From assembly GCA_947579665.1 (NCBI GenBank), contig OX388345.1, positions 69,989,454 through 70,053,453 of the forward strand: a DNA stretch of 64,000 nucleotides, read 5' to 3'. Positions 26,150 to 39,479 of this stretch are shown one piece after another (within the stretch, counting starts at the first letter, position 1; every line of letters starts with the position of its first letter). The DNA comes from Sympetrum striolatum. Taxonomy: Eukaryota > Arthropoda > Insecta > Odonata > Libellulidae. Under the pieces are notes generated by a model that searched no databases, was not told the DNA's origin, and was given only the letters and a program-made list of their open reading frames with translations. The position numbers were made by a program, and so were the translations under genes.

Positions 26150-26285
26150 GATCCGCCATGTTAGCAAATAATTTTCAAAATAATTTTCAAAAGTATTTGC
26201 CCGTGTATGGCCGATCCGCCATGTTGAATATTTTGAAAATAATTTTCACAATTATTTTCGAAAAAATTTGCCCGTGTATGACGGC
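26150..26285 (+). repeat. Two-copy tandem repeat upstream of SNX16
   Basis: Two adjacent units of about 62 and 74 bp share the words 'gatccgccatgtt', 'aaaataattttca' and 'tttgcccgtgtatg'. They lie about 240 bp before the SNX16 start codon, so they are near the likely promoter. A regulatory role is not shown. Confidence 0.7.
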
Positions 26286-26520
26286 CTTAATATAGGTGTT
26301 CTGTGATCATAATCACTATCGTCACCATACAGCCATACTCGACCTACCATACTTTCTGTTGATTTGTTCAGTTATCTAGAAAGCATTATCCGTCTACGGT
26401 TAGCTCATCATGTCTTATTTGCACGGATCGTGATTCATCAATGCGAAATGTTCAGCTAGTAGATCTACATCTTTTAGCTTTTATGTAGCGTTTGGAGAGC
26501 ACAGCATAAGGAAAGTTGAA

Positions 26521-28751
26521 ATGATGGCAGAATCACCTGATGAACTTCCTGAGTTGAGGTTAGTATTCTGTAATAGTTTTTAAGGATTTGAATTAGAGTA
26601 AAGAGTATGATGTTGACAATAAGCTACGAAAAGGTTAACTATGTAAACATTTTTTATGGCAGGTTGAAAACTTTAAATTGTGAAGTTAGCACCGACACAA
26701 GATCATTTGATAATGACAGTATGAAAACTCAACTTTCTATTCCGATTGTTGGGTATGAAGTTATGGAAGAAAGAGCTCGTTTTACGGTAAGGAAATTAGC
26801 CTTTACTATGTAGTATATGCTTCAGCCATGGAAGAAGAAGGAATCTACCAATTTACTTGAATAATGCTTGTCGCAAACAAAACCTTCGTTTCTTCACTTA
26901 AATTTGCTTACCTTTTCTACGCTATGTATATTATGGCTCAAGATTCTTTATTCATGATCCAACACGAGTTTGTTTCCTTACGTATTCTAGGTTTTTAAAC
27001 TTCGTATTGAAAACTTGACCACTGGAGAAATGTGGTTTGTGTATCGGAGATACACAGACTTTTTCAGATTGTTTTCAAAGGTAAGGCACGATATATTTCA
27101 GTTCATTAACGTTTCTTATTTCGTTACCTTAATTTTGTTTATAATTCTTAGTTAAGGAGTCTCTTTCCGATGGTTAAACTCAACTTGCCCCGGAAAAGAT
27201 GGTTTGGAGACAATTTTGATCCCGTCTTCTTGGAGGAAAGAGTTGTTGGACTGCAAAACTTCATCAATTCCATACTCTCCGAAGAAGAGCTCTTGAAGGA
27301 GATCTGCACTAGAGAATTTTTTTGCCTAGACGATCCTCCGTCGTATTCGGAAAGTGTTGAGGAAACTAGGGTAAGAGGAACCGATTGTCCAAATTCAATA
27401 TTTCTGACATATGTATTGGGAAGTTACGTAAAGATGAAAGTTATATCTGGAGAAACGGTAAGAAGCTTTCTCTAAATCATGCCATCCATGATCATCAAAT
27501 TTATTTTAATAATAACAATTCCAACAATGGTCTCAAAGGGAAAATATTCCCTTCGAATTCATAAAGTTATAAATGAGGTGTTGATACCTTTCTCAGTTGC
27601 TGTCTGAATTGAAAACAGTGTAACTATGTCATTGTGTTCATAAATATAATATATTCTAATTTAAGCTTTTAAGGGAGCAAAAAAAGTTCTTTTATAATTT
27701 CCTGAGTGCTATATTTGTAAATCTGTATATGACATAAAGAACAATATATTGTTTACATATCACCATTGCGAGTTCTATCTCACTTTGTTCAATTTTAGGC
27801 GATGCTTGATGCTATGGAAGACACAATATTTCAACTGAAACATCAATTGAAAGAGAAGGAGTCAGATGTAGAAAGACTGAAAGAAGAAGTATCTGCTGAG
27901 TCCAGACAAAAGGCGCAACTATTTGCTTTGATTCAGTAGGTTGAATTGATGTATTATTAATATTTAATTTTAAAGGTAGCCCATAAATACTAACAAAGAC
28001 ATAGTTGTGTGTATTTTGTCATAAGTTGTGTGAAGTGTATTTCATTAAATGGTTAAACTCGAAATATACAGGTTACAGATTTAATTTTGCTATAGTAACC
28101 TTGCCTCTGTGCATGAGTTTAGATGTTTGAGCTAGAGGTAAATTGTCATTATTTTAATATTTAATTTGATATCGTCTTGTGGATAGAAACATACAGGATT
28201 CAGTAAAAAGAAATTATTTTTATGTTATCATTCAACATCACTTGAAATTGTAAAATTATTCTTATTAGCTATTGGATTAACTGCAAGTGTTCGGTTTAAT
28301 GCAATTATGAAGTAAGATTTTGGTGCATATTATCTGCAGTGATTTAATATTCAACCAGTAATGAAGAATTGATGGGTTGGAATATTTCTTTAGAAGTTGC
28401 TAGAGATTTTTTACAACTGTTATTTAGTCCCTTGTTTTTCCTCCTGGATATGCAATTGGAGGTATGATATAGCTTATCTTTTAATCCAAATTTGTTATAC
28501 TCAGCCATTAATAACTTTGTCTTTCATGTTTTACTCTTATCTCATTATTGATACTTTATTTATACATTTATCTTTATTCTATTACTTTCTCTTTATCCAT
28601 TTTCAGAGAGTCAATTCAAGAATGTCCGCAGTGCTCAAAAGAGTTCTCTCGAATCAATTTATTTGAAGGAAGTAGCGCTAGTAGGAGAAATCCCTTCAAT
28701 GAAAGAAATGGGGAAGAAGTGGATCACATGGATCTTAACATTGATAGTTAA
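26521..28751 (+). CDS. SNX16: Sorting nexin 16 (PX domain), complete, six exons
   Basis: Coding exons: 26521-26558, 26663-26786, 26991-27080, 27152-27370, 27799-27935, 28607-28751 (stop TAA). All introns are GT-AG, phases are consistent, and the protein is 250 aa. The PX domain spans roughly residues 35-150: GYEVMEERARFTVFKL, then RRYTDF (73-78, the phosphoinositide-binding strand), then LPRKRWFGDNF (from 96) and EFFCLDDPPSYSES. VMEER, RRYTDF, P-KRWF and REF-CLDDPP are hallmarks of SNX16. Residues 158-203 form a charged coiled coil, as in the family. The family binds PI3P on early and late endosomes and acts in membrane sorting; in Drosophila it limits synaptic growth signalling. The N-terminus is short (about 40 aa before PX) compared with human SNX16 (344 aa). 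The ATG chosen is the first in frame after an upstream stop. A lone CPQC pair sits at 209-212. A possible AATAAA lies at 29882. Confidence 0.95.
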
Positions 28752-31234
28752 CTTTATGATATACCTCAATTGGTGCACTTAAAGATTCATTGATTCATAT
28801 TTTGGGACCATAAGCAATATTATTCAAGTCAAATTTTTAAACTCATTTTTAATGTGTTTGATAGTGTTGTTGGTTGGTTTTATAAAACCACTCTTTCAAT
28901 GATATTTAGTTTATTCACTTGTGAGCAACTCAGGAAAGGAGTGTTCTAGTGATAACGCATTTTTATTTAAATTAATCTATTTATAATGTAAAGTGAAGGT
29001 TTTAACAGTTAAAAGTGTATTTAACTGCTGTTAAATTAAGTTGATTTCTGGTAAATAATTAATTACAGAATTGTATAAGAGTTTTTCTTTATATTAGATG
29101 TAATTTTTTATCTTGTACAGAAAGTGACAATAGTTTGTATAATGCATTTTGAAAATCGTAATTCTTCATTTGGTAGTGTTCACATTTATTGGAATTTAAT
29201 ATTTCCAGCAAGTTTTATTTAATGTGTATATTTGTATTTCAGAGGGTTTTTCACGATTCAAGCATATTTTTATGCCTCTGCAGTTAAAGTTTTTTTAAAG
29301 AATTAGTAGTTTAGACCTTGTTATTAGAATTTATATTCTGAAAAATATTTGCTAAAATTGTTTACAATATAAATCTGTGATAAAATTTGAATGATCTTCT
29401 GTGATAATTTGATCTGAAAAGTATTTTTCAACTAAAACACAAAACATATTTATGGCATTTAGTCGATTTTCTATCTTCTCCTGGTTGCCCTTGATCTTTT
29501 TGGGGAGCAGGATTTAGTAAGCTGATAAATTATTTTTGAAAATGAAATATATGTTCTCTGTTAGGCACAATGTTATCTACTTTGAAAGTTGTGAATTTTA
29601 AAATTTTCAATGTACAAGAGACCATAGAAAAAGTCTATTCTAATTTTTGACTAGGGATCCACTTTTGGATCCTGATGATGCATTTAAAAGTGTTTTCTTA
29701 TCCACCTTGATAAAATTTGTAAGTGTTGAACTTTATACTTCTATCTTATAAGATGTTGCTAAGTTTTCAACTGAATTTTATGTATTGCAATTAATTGTTT
29801 ATAGAGTTGATGAGTGAATGTTAAGGAGTGTATCTTTTGGTATTTTTGGGCCTAGTTGTTGCATTTACGGTAGATTTTCTTAATAAAATAGTGGCTGCAG
29901 TCACCAAATGATTTACAAAGACTTCAGTTGCATTTGAGTATTTTTAACTTATCAAGTTGCATTATTTTACTGTGCAGTTTGTTGGTTCTATTTGGATTCT
30001 CAGTCTATAGTGGTGCTTTTATTGAATATTCAGAATACATAATGAAACTTGATTTACTAACACTGAATGAATTGAAAACAATGAAATGATTGATCTCCCA
30101 TTCATTATGTATGGTTAATTAAGTTTCAGGTATTTATATTAAATTGGATCTTTTTAGTTCATATATTGTAAATATGTATACTAATTGTATCTGGGAATGC
30201 TTTGAGTAATACAACTCTTAAATATTAAAAAAAACATCTTTTACTATAGTATTAAGGTCTTCTACAATAGTAATTATGCTTTTACCCTTAACTACCTACA
30301 AGGAAACACATCAATTTACTTTTCACTTGATGTAATTGGCAAGTTAAGAAAAAATTATTTAAATATGGTGATGCTTCGTGAAGTGACAAAAAAGCTGTAA
30401 TAATAGCCTAAAAAGGCCCTATGTTCCCCACATTTGAGCTAGGTTTATATTTCGTAGCATAGGTGGAATAATAAAAAACCTTGAATAATAACTATTTTGG
30501 AATGTGATATTAATTAATTGTCAGTCATCAATCAAAAGCTTCCTTGATTCCTTAATGATTTAAGATGTCAAACAAAATTTTAGTTATGCTCATTATTCAT
30601 AGCTAATCTGATTTCAAAGGAATGGAACACAAATAATACTTTTTTCATTCATAAATATTTCATTGATATAAATTAAATTAATACAAATCTACTTGGACAA
30701 AGTAGATCTATTCATTCCAAATAATTCTTTAGAGGAGTTACACTTTCTACTTATTACACTTTCGTCATGATTTATTTTATTTGAATAGAAGGTATTAGTA
30801 TGCTAATAAAATGAGCATGAGACTACTTATGGAAAATTTCAAAATTTTATTATCAAAAATTTTTATAAATAGTATTTCTTATCAATAAAATACTTTGGCA
30901 ACATATTAAATTTACATGATTATAAAAGTATCAAAATGGCAGCAGAATATTATTATTATTTATTTTAATTATTTTTATAAAATTTCATCGCACTGATGAA
31001 ATTGTTATGGAACAGTTCTCACAAAATTTAATTCAGGTAATGCTTAATTCATAAGTGCCAGAATTATCAAAAACTATATATGCTTGCAAATTTATCACAA
31101 AATATAACTTGAATCACTAATATTCAAGCAGGAAGCTACAATACTGTGATCAGAAATTCTTCCAATGCAGCTTGAAAGGAACTAACTACCTAAAATACTA
31201 GGTACAAATATGAAATCTAAGAAAAGCTTTTCTT
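28752..31234 (+). other. SNX16 3' flank and intergenic space before TWNK 3' end
   Basis: AT-rich sequence with no supported exon. The first part is probably the SNX16 3' UTR, with candidate polyadenylation words such as AATAAA at 29882-29887; the true end cannot be placed. The two genes converge here, separated by about 2.5 kb. Confidence 0.5.
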
Positions 31235-34200
31235 TCATTCAAATTCATGGTCTTCAATTTGATCCTCTCCACCAAGCTTGCTGCCATGTCTTTTTTTCTT
31301 CCCATAACTTAAGCTATCCTTGTCATATTCAAGAGGCACTACGCCTAGATCTCCACTATATCTATTTTTGGCCACCTGAAATAAAAAGAAAATGTAATAC
31401 CTAATAATATGAGTGATTAATAAATAACATGATTCATCTAAATAAAGAATTATAATTCACATTTATCTACTGTATTTCCCGGCCTATAAGACGCACTTTT
31501 TTTACTCCAAAATATGCTCTAAAAATCATACTGCATCTTATGCACGGATGGTATACGGGCATAACTCCGTCCTATAATAAGCAAGCTGATTTTCTGGGAT
31601 AAATGCATACCATTAAGTATTTTTTACCATATCAGGCATTGAAAATTGTTCAGTTAATTACAAATTTTGATAATAACACTTTTTTGATTAAGTAGTAAGG
31701 AATAGTTTTAATATTTCGATGACAGAACATTCTATTAAAAAATTCCTCGATAAATCGGAAATTCATACAATGTAGCAATGCTACATTGTATGAATTACCT
31801 ATATTGTAGCATATGTTTAGTTTAATTTTGCATGTGGTGCTGCTGCAAAACTTATACACATTGGGCTAACGGAGATGTCATCCCTATGCTAATACATTGT
31901 ATCTCTCGCAATATATAGTTTACCGGCACTCAACCTTATGTAACAAAGAATGAGGTTTTTTAGTAAATTCTAACCTGAATAATCAAGGTGCGTCTTATAG
32001 GCCGGGAAATACGGTAATTCATCAAAACTAAGTTCTGTTTAAGATGGATATTATTATTATTATTAGGGGTCTTTATTAGGCGAGATTGAGACTAAAAAGT
32101 CTCCTCTTTCATCTAACCTGTAAATATTCAGGTTACCCTTCAAAGAGCTATTGTCCATATTTTGTATTGAACCTTACTGCACTCATTTTTAGCTTTACTA
32201 AAGCTATTTAACATTTTTGATAATTAAAATTGTTGCTATAAATTATAATAAATAGCATTAGAATGAGTCTGCCAAGGGTACATGTGTGATAATAATGCTA
32301 GAAACTGAAGGAAATCCATTAATGAATAAGATATGCAAAGTATTTCACTTCATAAATTAATAAATTAATTTTAACTTAAAAGTGGCATCATCATCCTTGA
32401 AAAGTTTTTGAATTTTCCTTTTCACTCTACATAAAATATTACCACCGATAGTTATATTTATAAAAAGTTTTGCACCATTCACGGCCAGTCATCCCTCAAA
32501 TTAATTTCTCTATAAATTTTGAAAACGTTTTCCAACTTTAAAGGCAGTAAATATTTCTCTAAGACCAAAGAGATACAAAGATATTCCATATAAAAGTAAA
32601 TTAATATATTAACAAAGAATGGCTAATCCTACATATACTCTTCATCAACGCTGTAACATCATCTAAAAATAAGTGAGTGTAAAGTCTTACAAGGCAAAAG
32701 TCCACAGCATTTTGAAACTTACCTGCAAATATTTTTTACCCCTCACAGATGAAAGTCTTTTATCTTGAATAATAAGTACATTGTCAGCTTCTTGTGAGGC
32801 TTTGACACCGCCAAATATGGAGTTGGAAGTAAGATCGTCACAATCTCTTTCCTGCAAAGTGAGATGAGTTACTATAAACATTGTTTTTCATTAAAAATAA
32901 TAAAATTTCATGGTAACCAATACATTAAAAGCTCATATTGTTACTATTCATAGAAAAACAAAAGCTACAAGCCAATTAGAAATATAATAATAATCCTAAC
33001 TATGATACAGACTGAACTAGAACACACTCTTATTTGCCATCTTAAATTCCATGTATTACCATGATTATTCTGGATTTTTTGTCTTTAATGTCGTAAATGC
33101 TCAATTTTTACACAACCTGTCACTGGAAACCATAGATATGTATGATCCATAGTTAATGTTTAATCTTATTTTATAATTAATTTGAAAACGACTTACAGGC
33201 AGAAACAAACTGAATTTAACTAAATAGAAAAGGGAACAGTTTCCTTTTTAACATATAAAATAGAAAGCACTTGAAAATGAAAAAGTATGTATTCAGCATT
33301 TATTGGGTTAAGGAATTAAATAATTCCAAATTGTAAAAGGCTGTGTAGTATTTTACACTGTATTTTATTTGAGAAGTGTATTATTGTGGTCAGAAATCAT
33401 GAAGAAAAAAGCTCTATTCATTTGAATTAGTTAAGTACAAGTTTAATATAAGACAGAAATTACACTCTTACGAATTATTTTCTATTTCTTATTCCACTAA
33501 AGGTATGCCAAACCATTTGCTGGACAAACTGACAAGAGCACCAATGATTGTGTACACATTGCTGATTTAAACTTATTCAATGCACATAAATACCACAAAT
33601 TACAAATTAATGGCATGGGAACATATTCTAATGATTTTTAATAGTATGTTATTCATTTATTTATTAGATACTCAATTTTAGTTATTTATATTTATTTATT
33701 GACACCATATTAATATTTTGCTGATTATAAAGTAAGTTGTCAAAAGGCATGTAGACATGAGTTAGTCAAGGATGCAAGAAAAATAAGTATGTAATCATCT
33801 ATCATAAGGCTATTTTCATTCTAATTGCAATTTTTGAAAATCCTGAAAATAAGTACCTTTCTTGGATGGATGACTAGAGTAACATGGCAGTCAGCTGAAG
33901 TTGCAAATTTGCGAAAAGAAGCAATCACTAAGTCCTGCCTCCAAAAGCGATCAGAAACTCCAGGACTACCCTTTGAGCCCCACAAGTTCTCTGCCTCACC
34001 CATTCCAAGCATAAACTGGACGTTATCAACAACTACATGGGCAATATCATGAACATATGCAGCGTGAGAAACAGCCTATGGAATAAACAGATTATGGTCA
34101 GAAATTCATACTAGGTAGATTTGAAAAATAAATTTACTTTTAATGTTAATGAATATACAATCTCTATAAACCATACAAAGTAATTATAAACAGAAAATTT

Positions 34201-37200
34201 GAGAGAAATACCATGAGGAAGATATTCCTCACAGAATTCGTAATGCAAAGTAACACAGGCAAAAATAATTTTTAGAGTCTAATGCTATTTTAGTTTGAAA
34301 ACAACATTAAATGGGAGATAATGCAAACCTTGAGACACTTTGTTATAAGATGTTTAACTAAGTTAGATGTGGCAAAATAAATGGATGAAACAAATAAGAT
34401 AATACTTGGAATGCAAAAATTGCTTTGGAAGAAGGTAAGAGACATCATACACTTGAGAAGGATAAAATAACAGCTAAACACCAATATGTATGTTACACGC
34501 CAAACGTGTAATTGCCCATTTCATGAATTGGGCAATTACACATTTGGGGTGACAGGAACCCTACCTACCCTACTCAACCCATCGGTGCCACGCATATTTA
34601 ATTAATTTATTAATCTCCGCTATAAATCGTGAAATATGCGTGGCGCTAATGGGTTGAGTAGGGTAGGTATGGTTCCCTTCACCCCAAATGTGTAATTGCA
34701 CAATTCATGAAATGGGCATTTTTTCCCATTTCATGAAATGAGCAATTACATGTTTGGGGTGTAACATGTACATGTTAAGGACAAGAGAAATGTAAACAAG
34801 AGATCTCTTGGATCATAGGAGGACTAAAAGTATAACAGAAGGATAAATACTAAATGCAATCAATTCTGAAATAGTAACTACATTAGTAAAATAATATACA
34901 TAAAATATATGTTCATTTTAAGTATCAACATTAAAATAAAGACAAAAAGAACTATTCAATTATCTAATATATCACTAACCTCCATAACTACTTTCAGAGA
35001 CTGCTGACCATGAAAGGTCATGAAATAAAGGGGTAAACTGGCAAACTGATCTGCCCAATAATTGAATTCCTCTTTAGTCTTTCCTTCCAATGGTTCTCCC
35101 GCCATCTGCTGTAACATTGCCCTCGCTAGGCGAGTATTTCTGATTTCAAAGCTTCCCCAAAGAGTAGTCACCTGAGAAATTGCAATGTGAGGATATCATT
35201 TGAATAAATTAAATAAAAAATGATTTACCTTCTGAAAAATTAAGAAATAAATACTCACACCTTGCTGGCATAGATCTAATGAGTACTCGCTCATCAAAGT
35301 AGTCTTCCCAGAACCAGTGGGCCCAGTTAGAATTGTGAGTTCTCCCCTACGATGACCCTGTAGGATGCGATTTAGAGCAGGAAATCTTTTCCATTTTACT
35401 CCTTTTACCTAAAAGGAATAAGATTCAGCAAACATTAAATTTAAGTCAGTTCCAATATACTTTGCTGAAATTCGTTGAATAATCAATGTCTAGCAAGTAA
35501 ACTTTTTTTACCAGAAAACATGAAACATTAATACTTAAAATATTTAACAGATGTGAAACTGATAATGTATAAAATCATAACAAACCTTTTCAACATTCTG
35601 TATCTCTGCCAAAACATCCTCCCGCAAAGCTTCAAAAGTGGTAATACAAGGATGTGCTATGCACCTAGCTTCGCTGAGGACCTTTCCCAATGAAGTACCT
35701 TGTTGTACTCCTTCCCAAGGACTAGGATGGCTATCGGTAGGCCTAGGAAGCAAACAATATAACTTGCAAACTGTAATTTTCTGACACTGATCTCAAGAAA
35801 ATGTTGCTCAATGAATACAGATAAAAAAATGTTTATTATAAATATAACTGCTAACTGAAACATTCCTGAGAAATAGGAATTTCATATGATCATTAAAGTT
35901 GGCTTTAATTAGCATGTGTGATCAACAGTAACATCAGAAAGCCTAATGTGTTGGAAAAATCAACTTAAATACCTTAGGCTAATTTTGCTACTATGACAGA
36001 TATCTTAATGCCACTCATTGTGCCTGAGTAAAATGTGTGTGAATCCACAAAAATACAAAATAAAAATATTATAATAACTGATAGCATAAATGAAGTTGAA
36101 ATTGTACAGTAAGTGGCAACAGCTGTGTTCTAGTGAGTTGCAATGAGCACTGTCTTGATGTGCAGGAAGCCAGTTCAAGTGCCTTAACAATATGTTTGGA
36201 GTGTTTAGGAGTGGCATTGTTATGCACTTGAGTTGTTGAATCACTACCACAGGGAGGACGAAGACTTCCTTGGAAGGATTGTCGCTATGGACAAAATCTG
36301 GGCATGGCAATATGAAACAAAGTTGAAGCAGCAATCCAGTGAATGGAAACACCCTGATTCTCCTAGCCCAAAGTAGCTCAAAGAAATTGCAACCTACACA
36401 AGGTGGTACCAAAGTGATGCTGCAGCTTACATAATCCATGTAACCCAAGGTTAATGCAACCAACTACTGCCACTTCTTGAAACATCACCTTCATCCCACA
36501 CACAATACACATGGCATCACAAGGCTAATACAGTGAAAAATTGTAACTGGCATAGGGAAACACTGGAACATCTACCATATTCATCCAATATGACTCCGTG
36601 TGAATATGACCTTTTCCCCAAAATGAAAGATCCACTCTATGGGAGGCTCTATGATACAGGAGAAGTCATTATACATCCTTGCCAGACATCGAAAGAGATG
36701 GCTGTGCTGGTGGTGTACGACATATTTCCGATGCATGATGGAAGGTGATCGAGATTGGGGATAATAATATTGAAGGCATTTAATGATAGAATAAAAATAG
36801 AATTTAGGCATGATAATCTTCTCTTAATAAAGCTAGGATCGAATTATAAGTATTGCCACCACTTTTTATTCAACTCTTGTTTGTTCTCAGTGAGTATTTC
36901 TGAAACATCTAATGGAGAGTAAAATAAGAATATGTAAAAAATAATAGTTTAAGAGAGAAAGGAATATACCTAACAAAGTAACATCTATCTTCTCCCAGCT
37001 TTCTTGCATGCATATGTGGGTCATCCCATAAGCCATCAGGATTCCTCCCAAACCATAATGTGATTTTAGAGAATGGTTCAAAGGCAGGCAATAAGTTCTG
37101 AGGTAATGTAGTGCTCCCTACAAAGGAAAAGGATGTAAAAATAAGGATTTTAAAGTGATCAATCTGATTAGCAAAGACTTTTCACAATGCTATTATGAAT

Positions 37201-39416
37201 TGAAGAAACTTGTCACCAAGAGTGGAAGATGACATGAGATGAAAGACATGCTTTATGAAATAGGAGGCAGGGTTTATAACTGAAATGGGCAAGAAATTCA
37301 TTACTATCATGCGTAAGAAGTATGATTACTAAAATACAGTCCACAAGAATATACACCCTCTAAATCTTTATAAATTGTAATAGGTAATTGAAACTTAGAG
37401 AAACTCTAAGAATTAAACAATCAATTCCTTGGAATTGAGCAGAATAACAATTAAAAGCAAGATTGTGCATACAAAATGTCATTTCAGATGGGATGAAAAC
37501 GCAAAGCAAGATCAGTGTTGCTTAGTGATATAAGGGAGAACTAAATGGTGGCTTGAAACTGTAAAGATAGTAATAATAATTTTTTTAATCCAGTTAAGTG
37601 TTTTCTTAGTTCAACTATTCTTCTTCCATCAAATTAGCATTGAATTTTTATACCCAGTATAAAAATTAGGAACCAAAAGCTTTTTCCCTTTATGAATACT
37701 AAACACAGATACAAGACATTGGAGGATTCAAGGAAATTCCTTGATGACTTAGTTGTACAAGTAATTTGCCTAAGATGATTGATTTAGGTATAAATTCATT
37801 TCAGTCTTAAACAGGCCCCCCACCATTGGCAAGCCCCTTAACGTTTCTATATCCACCCGATAATAGATGATATCATCTGATGTAATAGTTGTTGAATAGT
37901 TAATAGTTCAGGATTAAGTGATGATTATTTGGCAAGTCATGTAGGAAAGCTGACTCCTTTTAAAATATCTCACAGACTTTAAATATTTTGCAAACTGTGA
38001 GGTGAAATATATAATAAAATATGGGAAACTTAAAAAAACAATTCCATAATTAAGTATTTATTGTAAGTTATTGCATGCATTAAACATTCAAAACTCACCA
38101 TTTGGTAAACAAAGAGGGAGAGTGTTGGAAATGGAAGTTGAAATGGCTAAAACATCTCTGACAGAGGTTACAAGTATTGCTTCTTTCTTGGAACTCTGTT
38201 TAGTCCAACCAAACAGACCATGGCAGTCACTCGAAGGCACTGTTTCTTCCTTCACATTCATATCATCTTCATTCAATGAATGTTCACTTTCCTTTGGAAG
38301 AACATTTTCTGAATCAGTCTTCTTCAAGCTCAGAGTCTTAATTCCTCTAATTGTTCCATGAGGAAACACACGCAATGGAAATATAAGACTTGTCAATTCA
38401 GAATTGACTTTAACATCCAGGTGCTTCAAGATTGATGGATTGATTCTCTGTAAATAAAATCAAAATTTATAAATTCTGAATAATGGCAACACATAACAGA
38501 AAAATCGACGACAAGTCAATCAAGATGTCTGCTAACTTTATTAAGACCAATAGAACTATATATTTACCTCAAGTCCCAAGGAATACATTAACCTCTGCAC
38601 TACTGGAAACTGAGGAGAAGATTCATCAGAAAGAATTGAAGCTACGCAATGAGCACTTTCTAAGATACGACTAGCCGCTGCAGGTGTGGAAGAATACCTC
38701 ATCATCCCATACTTAGAAAGATCTTCCGCTGACAAAATTCGACCTTTACGTTTTGATAAAAAGGCTTGCTCTAATACATTCCATGAGCCAGATGATTCAC
38801 AAGAGGGGCACACAAAAAAACCTAAAAATAAAATGGTAGATCCCATTATAAAGAAATCGCTGTGCATGAGCTGAACAACCCGACACATACCTAATTTGAA
38901 AACAATAAGATATTTACCGGTGGTTTTATTCACTAGTACATTACATGTTGATTGCTTCTTCCTTTTCTCAGCTCCAAAGCATACTGACAATAAGGATGCA
39001 TTAATACATACTTGCCCGTCGTCAATCTTCACACCTTGTTGTCTAAGAACTCGCTTAATCTCTGTGAGAGAAGCTGGACGACTTCGATCGTTGGAGTCAT
39101 CGGCATTTTTCAGGATAGTGACTAGAGAACGATAATTTTTATCCACGCAGAATTGGTTCCGAACGTACTTAAGATGAGATAGAAAGGGATTGGGTTTGCT
39201 CGAAAACGATAGAACGTACATCTGCGGTGGACATTTATTGTAAATAAATTTATTTAACCGTTCAATTCTACCAATTTCAAGACATTTGAAGCAAGCGAGG
39301 CAGGAAAAGAATGTATTCTTATCAATTAAACGAGTTGCAGTTCGTAACTTTGAAAATGTGAGGCAATTATTGTTAAAGTTAATATTTGAACGGGCACGTG
39401 AAAATAATGGCTCCAT
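31235..39416 (-). CDS. TWNK: Twinkle, mitochondrial replicative DNA helicase, complete, ten exons
   Basis: Exons in transcript order: 39416-38891, 38821-38568, 38447-38099, 37117-36970, 35742-35586, 35408-35259, 35171-34980, 34075-33857, 32851-32723, 31375-31235 (stop TGA). All borders are GT-AG, phases agree, and the total is 754 aa. An in-frame stop 15 nt upstream supports the start. The N-terminus is basic and poor in acids, fitting mitochondrial import. The primase-like part follows ([32 protein letters not shown]). The RecA-like helicase has Walker [10 protein letters not shown] (507-515), [20 protein letters not shown], Walker B HVVVDN (605-610), [34 protein letters not shown] and a basic C-terminus. 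These are diagnostic of Twinkle. Family role: hexameric 5'-3' helicase that unwinds mtDNA with Pol gamma. Exon 1/2 are separated by a 69 bp intron. Three introns carry DNA-transposon remnants. Confidence 0.96.
31470..32014. mobile_element. MITE with 'CGTATTTCCCGGCCTATAAG' ends in the last TWNK intron
   Basis: Terminal inverted repeats of about 27 bp: left starts ctgtatttcccggcctataa, right is its reverse complement with one change at the second base. It is flanked by TA on both sides (31468-31469 and 32015-32016), the target duplication of Tc1/mariner/pogo elements. No transposase frame. The 545 bp interior contains a separate perfect palindrome near 31760-31795. It lies between TWNK exons 9 and 10. 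Confidence 0.88.
31758..31796. repeat. Perfect hairpin inside the intronic MITE
   Basis: attcatacaatgtagca is followed at once by its reverse complement (tgctacattgtatgaat) with almost no loop. It lies in the middle of the MITE at 31470-32014. Confidence 0.85.
34491..34766. mobile_element. Fold-back MITE in TWNK intron 7
   Basis: The whole 276 bp folds into a hairpin: tgttacac...gtgtaaca at the ends, a shared inner word ctaccctactcaaccca and its complement, and attccacgcata-type words near the centre. The outer arms contain imperfect copies of 'gcaattacacatttggggtg'. TGTA on both sides may be a target duplication. It has no coding frame. It lies between exons 7 and 8 of TWNK. Confidence 0.82.
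36090..36890 (+). pseudogene. Mariner transposase remnant in TWNK intron 4
   Basis: Three-frame reading on + gives broken stretches of a mariner transposase: [20 protein letters not shown] then [20 protein letters not shown] and [13 protein letters not shown] (stop follows), later [20 protein letters not shown] and [20 protein letters not shown], then KVIEIG and YCHHFLFN. These match the catalytic core order of mariners (VAMDETW, K-QS-EWKHP-SP-PK, LEHPPYSPD-sPcDYdLF-K-K-pLrG). The first catalytic acid region reads MDKIW, so the expected DE after M is D-K. At least one stop, frame changes and a missing middle segment show that it is dead. It is antisense-neutral to TWNK, inside the intron between exons 4 and 5. 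Confidence 0.88.
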
Positions 39417-39479
39417 GAATTTCGTTAGTCATGTCCATATTGAAGTTCAAATGTTTTGGAGGGATTCGGTTTGAAAGTG

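Noticed and set aside
36005..36463. 152-codon minus frame
   Set aside because: It is antisense to the mariner transposase remnant, whose motifs read clearly on the plus strand.
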